Shown here in pieces: positions 9,001-18,661 of a stretch of 38,835 nucleotides of DNA. The DNA is taken from positions 1-38,835 of the forward strand of contig JAACJW010000008.1 of the NCBI GenBank assembly GCA_021378525.1. The letters run 5' to 3'. Numbering within the stretch: the first letter of the stretch is position 1; every line of letters starts with the position of its first letter. The notes below the pieces were generated by a model. That model worked only from the letters and a program-made list of their open reading frames with translations, made no database searches and was not told where the DNA came from. Both the position numbers and the translations under genes were made by a program. The stretch comes from Ureaplasma sp. Hg2. Its GTDB lineage: Bacteria; Bacillota_I; Bacilli_A; Mycoplasmatales; Mycoplasmoidaceae.

Positions 9001-9435
9001 ATGAAGATTTTAATAAATAATAAAAACGCTAATAGAAACTATGAAATTATTGATAAATATGAGGCTGGATTGGAACTATTTGGTACTGAAGTTAAATCAA
9101 TTAGTCACTCTAACGGTTCGATTAACGAAGCGTACATTATTATTGAAAAGGGTGAGGCAAAAATACTAAATATGTATGTCGCACCTTTTTTTGAGGGGAA
9201 CATTAATAATGTTGACCCGTATCGCACGCGAAAATTATTATTACACAAGCGGGAAATATTAAAATTAGAACGTATTGTGCAACGCGAACGACTAACGATT
9301 ATTCCGTTAAAAATATTTTGAAAAAACCATAAACTTAAAATAAGTATTGCATTAAGTAAGGGTAAACAACTTCACGATAAAAGAGAAGATCTAAAAAAAC
9401 GAGACGCAATGCGCCAAATCAAAGAACGAGTATAA
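9001..9435 (+). CDS. smpB: SsrA-binding protein SmpB
   Basis: A 144-aa protein that binds tmRNA and delivers it to stalled ribosomes. The signature is clear: NKNANRNYEIIDKYEAG(L)ELFGTEVKS is abbreviated here to its core ELFGTEVKSI, followed by GSINEAYI, DPYRTRKLLLHKREI and a basic C-terminal tail (GKQLHDKREDLKKRDA) that enters the mRNA channel. One TGA Trp lies at about residue 107. Length is normal. It is followed 10 bases later by the exporter genes. The partner RNA, ssrA, is 4.3 kb downstream and RNase R is upstream. Confidence 0.95.
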
Positions 9436-9445
9436 AAGGTATAAT

Positions 9446-11209
9446 ATGTTTAGAATTTTAAGAGCTATTAAAGGGAAACTATTGTTTTGAACAATAATTA
9501 GTGCTATATGTATCATGATACAGGCAACGGGTGATTTACTTCAACCGCTTTTCTTAGGTCATATTTTAATGAAATACGAGTTTATGAAGCCGGGTACAAA
9601 TCCGTCTGATATGACTAATTATGCACTTATTGTTGGCGGGATAATGTTGGCTGTCGCTGTCATAGGATTAATTTTTGGAAGTATTTCAATCATTATAAGT
9701 TGTCATGTAGGTGTAAAATTAGGCCAAAATGTAAGAGGCGGACTATATCAAAAAATTCAAACATTAAGTTTTGCTGATATTGAACATTTTAAAACCGCTT
9801 CCTTAATTACGCGTATGACGAATGATATAACAAAAATTCAGAACGTAGTTATTTTAGCATTGCGAATCGGCGTTAGAGCGACCTCGCTATTTGCAGGCGC
9901 AATTATTGAAGGCGCCATCGTATACGGTGATTTAGCTTACATTTTTGCTGTGCTTTCACCGGTAATTATAGTTTGCATAGCAGGAATAGCGTTTAAAGCG
10001 ATACCATATTATCGACAAGCTCAAATGAATACTGATGATGTTAATTTAGTCATGAGGGAAAACTTATTGGGGGTTAGAGTTATCAAAGCTTTTAATTTAA
10101 CCGAAGGTCAAACTAATCGTTTTTATAAAAGAAGTAAAACGTTAGCTAACACCAGTACAAAAGCACAAACGCTTACGTTCATGATTATGCCAATTATTTT
10201 AGTTTTAGTTAACGTCTCAATTGTCGCCGTACTATGAATGGGTGGTGCCGCACATATCGGGAATATTTCACTAGACATTGATGCTGCAAAAGTTGTGCCT
10301 TTTATTAGTCTTATGACTCTGATGTTGATGGGTCTGATTATGCTAATTATGATCATGATAAATATTTCACAAGCACAAGCTTCTGCGGTAAGGGTTGGCG
10401 AAGTTATTGATTATGAACCGAGTATAGTAGCATCAAACCGTCCATTGCCAATTGCAAATTCATCAGTTGAGTTTAAAAATGTAAATTTCAAATATCATCA
10501 ACATGGAGAAAATGTATTGAATGATGTTTCGTTTATTGCTAAAGCAAGTGATACAGTAGGAATTATCGGACCAACTGGTTCAGGTAAATCAACGTTGGTA
10601 AATTTAATAGCACGTTTATATGACATTAATGACGGTAAAATTCTTATCGGAGAAACAGAAATTAAGCAAATTAGCAATCGTGCCTTAAGAGGACGCATCG
10701 CAATGGTATTACAAAATAATACTCTTTTTTCTGGGACCATTAAAAGTAATATGTTGTATGGAAAAAGGGATGCTTCTGAAGAGGAATTGGAAAAAGCTGC
10801 AAAAGCAGCTGAAGCATGAGAATTTATTAATACTAGAGAAGATAAATTTGATAGCGAGGTCGAACAAAGAGCTAAGAACTTATCTGGAGGTCAAAAACAA
10901 AGACTTTCGATTGCAAGAGCGCTAGTTAAAAAACCGCATATTTTAATTTTGGATGATTGTACTAGTGCATTGGATACAATTACCGAAGCCAAAGTACAAC
11001 GTAACCTAAAAGAGCAATACCCTAGCACTACTATTTTCTTAGTAGCCCAAAGAATTTCTGCCGTACGAGATGCAGACAAAATTTTAGTAATGGATAAGGG
11101 TAAAATTGTTGCAGCGGGGAAACATAACTTCTTAATTAGAATGTGTCCGTTGTACAAGGAAATTGCGGCTTCACAAGAAAACCAAGAGGGGGATTTTGAT
11201 AATGAATAA
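9446..11209 (+). CDS. ABC exporter, half-transporter with degenerate ATP site (subunit 1)
   Basis: A 587-aa type IV ABC half-transporter: six membrane helices (about 1-310), then an ATPase domain. Walker A is GPTGSGKST at 375-383 and the signature is LSGGQKQR at 479. Walker B is ILILDDCTSALD, where Asp replaces the catalytic Glu, and the H-loop is VAQRIS, with Gln for His. These two changes are the mark of the non-hydrolysing site in heterodimeric exporters such as TM287/288 and BmrCD. The partner gene overlaps by 8 bases and has the complementary changes. The substrate is unknown; multidrug or lipid-type export is usual for the family. AAAAGG before ATG 9446 acts as the Shine-Dalgarno. Confidence 0.9.
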
Positions 11210-13604
11210 TAAATTAGAGAAAAATATCCAACCCGAATTAAAACTAGTGAAATTAAGTAAGCATCGTAAAAGTAGCACAACAAATTCGCTTAAACAACTA
11301 ATGCAATATTTATGAATTTTTAAGAAGCGTTTAATTGCAGTTTTTATAATTTCAATTATTTATGTTGTAATAAATATTTTAAGTATTTTAATAGTTGCAA
11401 GAGTTACAGGAGATTTAGTAACCAGTGTTGCAGAAATTACAGATAAAGACAAGTGATATTTAACGATTATGGTAATGTGTGGCATTTTAATAGGCTTGTA
11501 TGTTATTTACTCACTTCTAAATTATGTACAGAATTTTATTATGGTAAGAGTTGCTCAAAGAACGGGTGATAAAATTAGAAGAGATCTTTTTGATAAAATT
11601 CAAAAATTACCTGTATCTTATTATGATCAACATTCAAGTGGTGATTTAATGAGTCGATTAACGAATGATGTTAATAATATCACAACAACACTAAGTCAAA
11701 ATGTTAGTCAAATAATTGTTGGTTTTATAACTATCGTTGGTATGATATTGGCGATGTTTATTGTTAGTTCGTTTTTAGCTTTAATTACGATTGCTTGTGT
11801 TCCCATTTTAATGTCGGTTAGTATTTTATTAGCCAAACGATCACAACCGTTATTCATTTCGTTGCAAAATGATCTAGGAAACATGAACGGTTATATTGAA
11901 GAGATGATTTCAGGTCAAAAAGTTATTCATGTTTTTGAGCAAGAAGACTACGTAGTTGAAGAATTTGAAAAAATAAATAAAAAATTATCAAAGACATCAG
12001 CTCATGCGCAAAGTTTGGCTGGTATTATTATGCCGTGGAATGGATTCACTAATAATGTTTTATTATTGGTGGTTACAATCATAGGAATTGTATTTGCTTT
12101 AACAGGAACGCCTTACGGAGGTATCGGTGATCTTAAAGGATCTGGCGAAATAGGATCAGCAACACAGATTGGAGCAGCATTCACCGTTATAACATCGTTT
12201 ACTTTATATATGCGTCAATTTGTTAACCCATTAAACCAAATAATGCAAATGGCCAATATGATTCAAGGCGCTCTAGCGGGTGCTAATCGAGCTTTTGAAG
12301 TTTTTGAAGCAGAAAATGAAGATCATGATTATGAAACAAAAACAATGAAAAAATGTAAAGGTCACGTTGAAATAAAAGATTTGAACTTTTCATACGATGG
12401 CGTTAAACCAATCTTAAAAAATATTAATATTGAAGCTAAGGCCGGTCAAACAATAGCTATTGTTGGACCGACGGGTTCTGGTAAAACAACGATTATTAAT
12501 CTATTGACTAAATTTTATGATGTTACAGATGGAACCATTTTGATGGATCATGTTGATATGAAAAACATCACAAAAGAATCGGTTCGAGATAATGTCTCAA
12601 TCGTTCTACAGGACACATTCCTATTTTCATCGAGTGTGCGTGAAAATATTCGCCATGGTGATCCCAAAGCCAGTGATCATGATGTAATGGTTGCGGCCAT
12701 GATGGCTAATGCACATAATTTTATTATGCAACTTGACGAGGGGTATGATACTGTGTTAAGCGATAATGGAGAAGACTTAAGTCAAGGACAAAGACAATTA
12801 TTAGCAATTGCTCAGGCAATTCTATCGAAGTCAAATATTTTAATTTTAGATGAAGCTACATCTTCAATTGATACTAAAACAGAAGTTGAAATTCAATCGG
12901 CAATGTTAAATTTAATGAAAAACAAAACTTCGTTTGTAATCGCCCATAGATTATCAACCGTTCGTAATGCTGATGTTATAGTTGTGTTGAAAGATGGTGA
13001 AATTTTAGAAAAAGGAAATCACGATACATTGTTAGAACTTAATGGTTTCTACGCTAATTTATTCAATGCTCAATTTAGAAAAAAAGATGAACTTAAAGCT
13101 TTAAAAACAAAACCAAGCAAGAGTAGCGAAAAGGTTGAAGTCAATGGTGTGGCCACAACAACAAAATCGAAACCAAGAAAGATAAAGGAAGTTAAAATTG
13201 CAGATACAACCGTAATTAGAAAGATTGTTATTGACGAGGAAGAGCCTTCTCAAAAAGAGACGGATAAGATTAAAGAGATTCGTGGTCATTATTTAAACTC
13301 AGAATCAAAACACAAAGTGGCTCAAGATAAAAAAATTATTGTGGCCCAAGAAAAGCAAAAAAAAGCAGCCGCTTTGGTTTCTAAACAAGTAGATGAAAAA
13401 CGAGCTAAAGTTAATAAGCAACAAAAATTAGAAGCTGAATTACAATTGGCTGAACAAGTTGAAATCGATAAAAAGCCGACTAAAGCATCTACAGTGATTA
13501 AGACGATATCTACTGTTAAGAAAGCGGTACCCGCTATCAAACCTAAAGTAACAGCTATTAAAAAACAAGTTACTAAAGGATCAAAACCTAAAACTAAAAA
13601 ATAA
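11202..13604 (+). CDS. ABC exporter, catalytic half-transporter with long basic C-terminal tail (subunit 2)
   Basis: An 800-aa partner of the preceding half-transporter. Membrane domain about 40-350, then the ATPase domain with Walker A GPTGSGKTT at 422-430, signature LSQGQRQL (Gln for the second Gly-like position), an intact Walker B ILILDEATSSID and H-loop IAHRLSTVRNAD. The intact Walker B/H-loop with an altered signature is what a heterodimer needs. After the ATPase domain (about residue 626) comes a ~174-residue tail rich in Lys, Ala and Val, predicted helical or disordered, ending in KKQVTKGSKPKTKK. No domain is recognised in it. Ordinary half-transporters stop at about 600 aa. The reading frame and codon use run on smoothly, so this is not a read-through of a lost stop in non-coding DNA. 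Confidence 0.88.
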
Positions 13605-13626
13605 ATTTATTTATAAATGAATCATT

Positions 13627-13657
13627 AAGATACTTCCAAGGAAGTATCTTTTCTTTT
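13627..13657 (+). terminator. Terminator of the ABC exporter operon
   Basis: Perfect stem AAGATACTTCC / GGAAGTATCTT with a 2-nt minimal loop, then TTCTTTT, 22 bases after the stop codon. Confidence 0.88.
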
Positions 13658-13687
13658 GCTATAAGTAATATTTGATATATAATATAA

Positions 13688-13739
13688 ATAGTATTATATA
13701 TTCATTAAGTGATATAATACTATTTGCGATAAATCGCAA
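13688..13739 (+). promoter_or_regulatory. ssrA promoter within nested dyads
   Basis: ATAGTATTATAT (13688-13699) and ATATAATACTAT (13712-13723) form a perfect 12-bp inverted repeat with a 12-nt spacer. The right arm contains a perfect -10 box TATAAT (13713-13718). The left arm holds its mirror image, so a leftward promoter is also possible. Directly after it lies TTGCGAT-AA-ATCGCAA (13724-13739), another perfect dyad, ending 8 bases before mature tmRNA. The first could bind a regulator; the second could form a hairpin at the 5' end of pre-tmRNA and guide processing. Confidence 0.5.
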
Positions 13740-13747
13740 CACTCTTT

Positions 13748-14146
13748 GGGGGTGTCACGGTCTCGACATGAATGATAGACCTATAAATGCAGTGGGGTAT
13801 GCCCCTTATAGCTGTGAGAATTCTTAAATGGAAACTCTGAAAAACAAGCTAACGTTGAATTAACTCCTTACGAAGTTAACCAACTAGCTGCTCAACAACA
13901 AATGAACTTTGCTTTCGCATACTAATTTTAGTTGAGTTTTATAATTAATACACTTTGCTATTAGCTGTATTAATAATTTAAATAGCTGAGATAACACGAT
14001 GCCTATAATGTTATCAAATCCTTTAGGCGAAACTAATTAAAATGTTGTGCTGTCATATTTTAATTAGCATGAACGATAGCACTAAACTGTAGACTTTATT
14101 GAGAAGTTGTTTGTGGAAACGGGTTCGACTCCCGTCACTTCCACCA
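13748..14146 (+). ncRNA. ssrA: Transfer-messenger RNA (tmRNA)
   Basis: Rescues stalled ribosomes with SmpB and tags the nascent peptide for proteolysis. The 5' end GGGGGTG (13748-13754) pairs with CACTTCC (14136-14142), and an encoded ACCA follows. The 3' tRNA-like part has the T arm GGGTTCGACTCCC. The 5' D-like segment reads GTCACGGTCTCGACATG. The tag frame most likely resumes at GGA 13830 and stops at TAA 13923-13925, giving a 31-residue tag that starts GNSEKQANVEL and ends QMNFAFAY. The resume codon is inferred from position (about nt 83 of the RNA) and from similarity to mollicute tags with a VEL core; the end is certain. Confidence 0.96.
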
Positions 14147-14196
14147 TCACTTATGTAGATTAACTAGATTTGGTTTGATTCCAAAATAAGTGTCCT

Positions 14197-14221
14197 AAAA
14201 AACATCGAAAGATGTTTTTTT
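14197..14221 (+). terminator. Terminator of ssrA
   Basis: AAAAAACATC-GAAA-GATGTTTTTT hairpin with a GAAA tetraloop and T run, 50 bases after the tmRNA. Confidence 0.9.
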
Positions 14222-14317
14222 ATTGATTTATATTAGTATGTTTCACTTCATATAACTTATATTTTGGATGTATTTGGTTTTATTAAAAAGCAAATAATGA
14301 TAAAAATAAATGATATC

Positions 14318-14347
14318 TTGTGCACTATTTCTAAATATAGATATAAT
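14318..14347 (+). promoter_or_regulatory. Promoter of the copper operon
   Basis: TTGTGC (14318-14323), an 18-bp spacer and a perfect TATAAT (14342-14347). The start would fall near 14354, inside the palindrome annotated next. Confidence 0.6.
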
Positions 14348-14351
14348 AAAA

Positions 14352-14370
14352 TTGACATTTTAAATGTCAA
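14352..14370. promoter_or_regulatory. Candidate operator of the copper operon
   Basis: TTGACATTTTAAATGTCAA is a perfect 9+1+9 palindrome lying over the predicted transcription start, the classic position for a repressor site. The half-site contains GACA...TGTC, loosely like the TACA-N2-TGTA cop box of CopY-type repressors but with a longer spacer. No repressor gene is adjacent. It could also be an mRNA hairpin close to the Shine-Dalgarno (14376-14381). Confidence 0.55.
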
Positions 14371-14387
14371 ATATGAAAGGATTATTT

Positions 14388-14612
14388 ATGAAAAAAATAA
14401 TATTAGAAATTATGCAATTAGATTGCGGATCTTGTGTTAAATCTTTAGAGAAGGAATTCAAAAAAGTTGATATCAAGGATTTCAAGGTTAATTTAATCAA
14501 CAAACAAGTTGAAGTAAATTATGACCCTGAGGTTATGCCTCAAAAAAAATTATTGAAAGCCATTAAACATGCTGGCTTTACTGCTGATGTGTTGGATGAA
14601 GTTGATGCTTAA
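14388..14612 (+). CDS. Heavy-metal-associated (HMA) copper chaperone
   Basis: A 74-aa ferredoxin-like HMA protein that binds Cu(I) and hands it to the neighbouring ATPase. The metal site is MQLDCGSC, with Cys13 and Cys16. YDPEVMPQKKLLKAIKHAGF is typical of the C-terminal half. I chose ATG 14388 rather than 14364 because AAAGGA lies 6 bases before it and the family starts at this point; the earlier ATG would sit inside the palindrome. The stop codon shares one base with the copA start (TAATG). The ATPase lacks its own N-terminal HMA domain, so this protein may supply that function. Confidence 0.85.
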   Translation: MKKIILEIMQLDCGSCVKSLEKEFKKVDIKDFKVNLINKQVEVNYDPEVMPQKKLLKAIKHAGFTADVLDEVDA

Positions 14613-16738
14613 TGAATGATAACAAATCATTAAAGGATTACAAATATAATTTGTGAACCTATTATAAAGCGTCATCATCAAGAAAGAAGCGTTATTTAAG
14701 GACTATTGTTAGTGTGATTTTTGGAAGTCTTTTAACATTCCCTTTGATGGCTGTAGATATTTCTATTGCGATCAATAGTGCTGCGAGTAACGACCTCGGA
14801 ATAGATCAAATGGCATTCAATTACGCTTCAATGCTAATAGCTGCATTTGTCCAATTAATTTTTGGGTTTCATTATTATCAGCAATGATATAACGAAATTT
14901 TCAAATGACATAAACTTGGAATGTCTTCATTAATTGGCATAAGCTCTTCAGTTGCTTTTATTTATAGCGTTTATTTATTAGTTGCTATGAATTTAAATGG
15001 CAGCCCTGGAACAACGTTTTTTGCGACAGGAGCGTCCATTATAGCTTTTATGAATATCGGTCACTACATTAGTGAAAGATTGAAGCATAAGGTTAATGTT
15101 GATGTTGAGGCTGTAGCTAAGCTGCAAGTTGGAAGTGCGTTTCTTTATAATATGGAAACAAACGCTGAAAAAGAATGTTTAGTTGATAATATAAAAATTG
15201 GTAATTTATTAATCGTTAAGAAAGGCGCAGTTGTGCCGATTGATGGAATCATTCATCATGGTTCTGGAAATGTTGACGAATCATTATTAACGGGTGAGAT
15301 AAAACCGATTCTTAAAAAAGAAGGAGATAAAGTAATTGGTGGCAGTAATAATCTTGGCGATGCTTTCATTATGAAAACCACTAAGTTGGGTAAAGACACC
15401 GTATTAGCTAACATTGTTAAACAGGTTCAAACGATTCAAGGGCAGAAACCAAAAATTCAAGAGCAAGCAGATAAAATAGCAAAGTGGTTTACACCAATCA
15501 TTATGTTATTATCAATATTTACTCTTTTGTTACAAGGCTTTTATGGGAGTCATATTGATATTCCAGGAACCGGTTGACTAACACCAAAAGGAGCTGGCAC
15601 AAATGGTACTTGAGAAAGCGCGGTTTATTATGCAATTTCGGTATTGGTAATAGCTTGTCCTTGTGCTTTAGGAATTGCGACACCATTAGCAGTTGCGATT
15701 GGATCGGGCAAGGGTGCGAAGAATGGAATTATTTATAATAAAGCTGAAGCTTTTGAAAAAATAACTAAAATTCATGCAATTGCTTTTGATAAAACCGGAA
15801 CGTTAACTGAGGGGAAACTTAAAGTTAGTAATTTCATTGGAGATAAAAAGAACATTCCGTTTATGTATAGTGTCGAGCAAAGCTCGGTGCACCCATTGGC
15901 GCGTTCATTTATTCGTTATGTTGATGATTTGAAAATGGACTTTAAGTCGCTCCATGTTCATCTTAAGGAAATACCGGGTGTTGGTGTTATTGCTAGCACC
16001 CATGATAGTGATGATGAATATGCAATGACCTCATTAAACTATGTTAGAGAGCAAAATTACCAAATGGATGATAAGTTAAAAAAAGAGCTTGAAGAAGCTA
16101 AAAATAACGCTAATATCCAAACAGTAATTGTTTATTCAAAAAATAAGGTAGTTCTTAACATCGTTATCTTAGAAGATAAAATAAGAAGTTCTGCTAAGGA
16201 TACCATCCAATTGTTGAAAGATAAAAACATTGATGTTTATATGATTACAGGTGATAATCAAGAAGCAGCTGAACATATAGCTAAAGCACTTAATATTGAA
16301 AAATTTTATGCTAATGTTAAACCAAATGGGAAAGCTGAAATTATTAAGGAAATTCAAGCGAGTGGTAAAACAACCGCTTATACCGGTGATGGTATAAATG
16401 ATTTAATTGCGTTGCAACAAGCTGATCTATCGATTTCAATTGGAGTTGATAACGAGGCTGCAAGATCAATTTCAGATATATCATTAGTTAAGCCTGATAT
16501 TATAAATATCTATAAGGCATTAGTCTTAACGAAATGAACGAGAACGATGATTAAGATTAATTTAGGTTGAGCTTTTGGATACAATATTATTGCGTTACCA
16601 TTAGCTATATTAGGTTTTATTCCTGCAATGTTTGCAGTAATTATTATGGCAGCAAGTGACGTTATGTTATGTTCGAACTCTTTGCTGTTTAAAATGAAAA
16701 AAATTCGTCTTGTACCAAAGGGTTATAAGCGTAAATAA
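14612..16738 (+). CDS. copA: Copper-exporting P1B-type ATPase
   Basis: A 708-aa membrane pump that expels Cu(I). Motifs in order: actuator-domain TGE at 227-229, membrane metal site ACPCAL with Cys349 and Cys351, phosphorylation Asp393 in DKTGT, the HP locus His427 in SVHPLA, and GDGIND at 592-597. About eight membrane helices are expected; the first are visible at residues 28-45 and 75-90. There is no N-terminal HMA domain. The start ATG overlaps the chaperone stop by one base. The last ~70 residues, including MIKINLGWAFGYN, are only read if TGA 16535-16537 is Trp; the true stop is TAA 16736. Substrate choice of copper rests on CPC plus the adjacent CxxC chaperone; silver is possible. Confidence 0.92.
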
Positions 16739-16740
16739 AA

Positions 16741-16768
16741 AAATAAGACTTAAACGTCTTATTTTTTT
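16741..16768 (+). terminator. Terminator of the copper operon
   Basis: AAATAAGAC / GTCTTATTT hairpin with a 6-nt loop and a T run, directly after the copA stop. Confidence 0.9.
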
Positions 16769-16839
16769 ATTGCCCTTGCGATTTAAAGGTTGATATTATA
16801 ATTTTACTTTAAGTTGCATTATTATTAAAATACACTTAT

Positions 16840-16869
16840 TTAACATAGACACGTTAAATAAAGTATAAT
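16840..16869 (+). promoter_or_regulatory. Promoter of rsmG-parA
   Basis: TTAACA (16840-16845), an 18-bp spacer and TATAAT (16864-16869). The same -35 and a 17-bp spacer precede ffh. Confidence 0.6.
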
Positions 16870-16933
16870 CAACATAAGTAATATTTAGATAAATATTAAC
16901 CAAAACGTTATTAAACAGAAAAAGGAAACTAAC

Positions 16934-17644
16934 ATGGACCAGGCTGAATTTCACATCATAATGAAAAAATTATTTAAAGATATCGATGAGGCAAAATTAG
17001 CAAAATTTGAAATTTATAAGGAAGTTCTACGTGAACACAATGCACAATATAATTTAACGCGATTAGATAGTGACGAAAAAATATATAGTGAATATTTTTT
17101 AGACTCATTATTACCTTACCAAGATGTTGATTTCACAGTTAACTCACCGATGCGTATTTTAGACATTGGTGCAGGTTCTGGAATTCCCGGAGTTCTTTTG
17201 AAAATTATTTTTGATAACATCCATTTAACAATTATTGAATCTAATGCGAAGAAATGTAATTTCTTAAAAATATTAATGGCCCAATTAAAATTAAAAAGCG
17301 TTTCTATCAAAAACAAGAGAGCTGAAGATATTGCAAAACACGAACGTGAAAAATACGATATTGTGACTAGCCGAGCTGTCACTAGTTTAAATAAAATCCT
17401 TGAATTATCTGTTCCTTACGCACTTGTTGGTGGTTTGATCATTGAACCAAAATCTTTAAAAGTATATGATGAGTTAGAAAATATTGGAAATGCCGTTAAA
17501 AGTCTTGACCTTGAATTATTAGGTGTTGAGGAATATAACAATGCAACTGACCACACTCACAATGTTGTTATTTTTAAAAAATTAAAACCAACAAATAAGA
17601 AATATCCGCGCGAGTGGCAAGTGATTTCAAAAAATCCATTATAG
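16934..17644 (+). CDS. rsmG: 16S rRNA (guanine-N7) methyltransferase RsmG (GidB)
   Basis: A 236-aa SAM-dependent enzyme that methylates G527 of 16S rRNA. The SAM-binding loop is ILDIGAGSGIPG around residue 77. NAQYNLTRL and YFLDSLLP near the N-terminus and VTSRAVTSLNKILEL downstream are RsmG hallmarks. AAAGGA precedes the ATG. The parA gene follows after 10 bases, as in many bacteria where gidB adjoins the par genes. Confidence 0.93.
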   Translation: MDQAEFHIIMKKLFKDIDEAKLAKFEIYKEVLREHNAQYNLTRLDSDEKIYSEYFLDSLLPYQDVDFTVNSPMRILDIGAGSGIPGVLLKIIFDNIHLTIIESNAKKCNFLKILMAQLKLKSVSIKNKRAEDIAKHEREKYDIVTSRAVTSLNKILELSVPYALVGGLIIEPKSLKVYDELENIGNAVKSLDLELLGVEEYNNATDHTHNVVIFKKLKPTNKKYPREWQVISKNPL

Positions 17645-17654
17645 GGGAGTTGTT

Positions 17655-18449
17655 ATGGGAAAAATTATTTCATTAGCATCACTTAAGGGTGGTGTTGGTA
17701 AGACTACGACAGCTATAAATTTGTCTGTTGCATTAGGTAAATCTGGTAAAAAAATTCTACTTATTGACTTAGATCCAATTGCTAATTGCACAAGTGGACT
17801 AGTAATGCACCACAATAACAATGCGACAATCACACAAGTTATTAATAAAGAAGTTAGTGTTTCTGAAGCGATTATTAAATCCGTTAGTGATAACGTTGAT
17901 TTAATTCCGTCTAATATGGATCTGACTAATTGATTGATCGACCAACAAGAAGGCTCAATTGATTTACAATCACTTAAAGAGGTTGTAGATAGCGTGGAAA
18001 GTCAATATGATTTTGTTTTTATGGATTGTTCACCATCGTGAGGCCGTTTAAATTTAATGTCATTTATAGCTGCAAATTCTATTATCATCCCCGTTCAAAC
18101 TGAATATTTTGCTTTAGATAGTATTAGTCAACTATTAACATTGATTAGAAATGTTCAAAAAAAACATAACCCTAATATTAAGATTGAGGGTATTTTATTA
18201 ACGATGCTAGATAAGAGATTAACTCATTGCACCAATGTAGTCATGGAGTTAAACAGAACATTTGTAGACAATGTTTATGATGTCATTGTTCCTAAGGATA
18301 CAACAGTGGTTAAATCACAAATAGCACATAAAAGTGTTATTGATTTCATGCCATGAAAGCCCGCCAGTATTGCTTATAGTGAATTAGGAAAAGAATTTCT
18401 TAAACGTGTTATTAAGACCGAAAAAAATAAAAAAGTGAATGCTAATTAA
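17655..18449 (+). CDS. parA: ParA/Soj-family partitioning ATPase
   Basis: A 264-aa P-loop ATPase of the chromosome or plasmid segregation type. The deviant Walker A LKGGVGKTTTAINLS holds both Lys11 and Lys16. FMDCSPSW is the Walker B region, and IIIPVQTEYFALDS is the usual ParA segment. AGGGGAG 6 bases upstream sets the ATG. TGA 18354 is Trp; the stop is TAA 18447. No parB follows and no parS-like palindrome is obvious, so the role may be chromosome positioning or something else. Confidence 0.9.
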
Positions 18450-18478
18450 CAATTTTTTTTAGAAATAATTATATAAGT

Positions 18479-18503
18479 AACGGCTATCTTTATAACCGTT
18501 TAA
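18479..18503 (+). terminator. Possible weak terminator after parA
   Basis: AACGG / CCGTT arms enclosing CTATCTTTATAA, followed by TTAATTT. The stem is short. Confidence 0.35.
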
Positions 18504-18516
18504 TTTCAAAAATACC

Positions 18517-18545
18517 TTGATTTATAACGTGCTAACGCATATACT
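18517..18545 (+). promoter_or_regulatory. Candidate promoter of the opp operon
   Basis: TTGATT (18517-18522), a 17-bp spacer and TATACT (18540-18545) give a leader of about 110 bases to oppA. Other A+T-rich -10-like sites lie nearby, so this is the best of several choices. Confidence 0.4.
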
Positions 18546-18661
18546 TATAAGATATACATAAGAAAATTTTGTAATATTATCATATACGCAACACTAGTAA
18601 AAACAATAATTTTTTATTGCACCTTTTGGTATATCATACATTACAAAAGAACGGAGTAAGT

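Noticed and set aside
14364-14387. Earlier ATG (14364) as start of the copper chaperone
   Set aside because: It lies in the palindrome and has no Shine-Dalgarno; ATG 14388 has AAAGGA and fits the family start.
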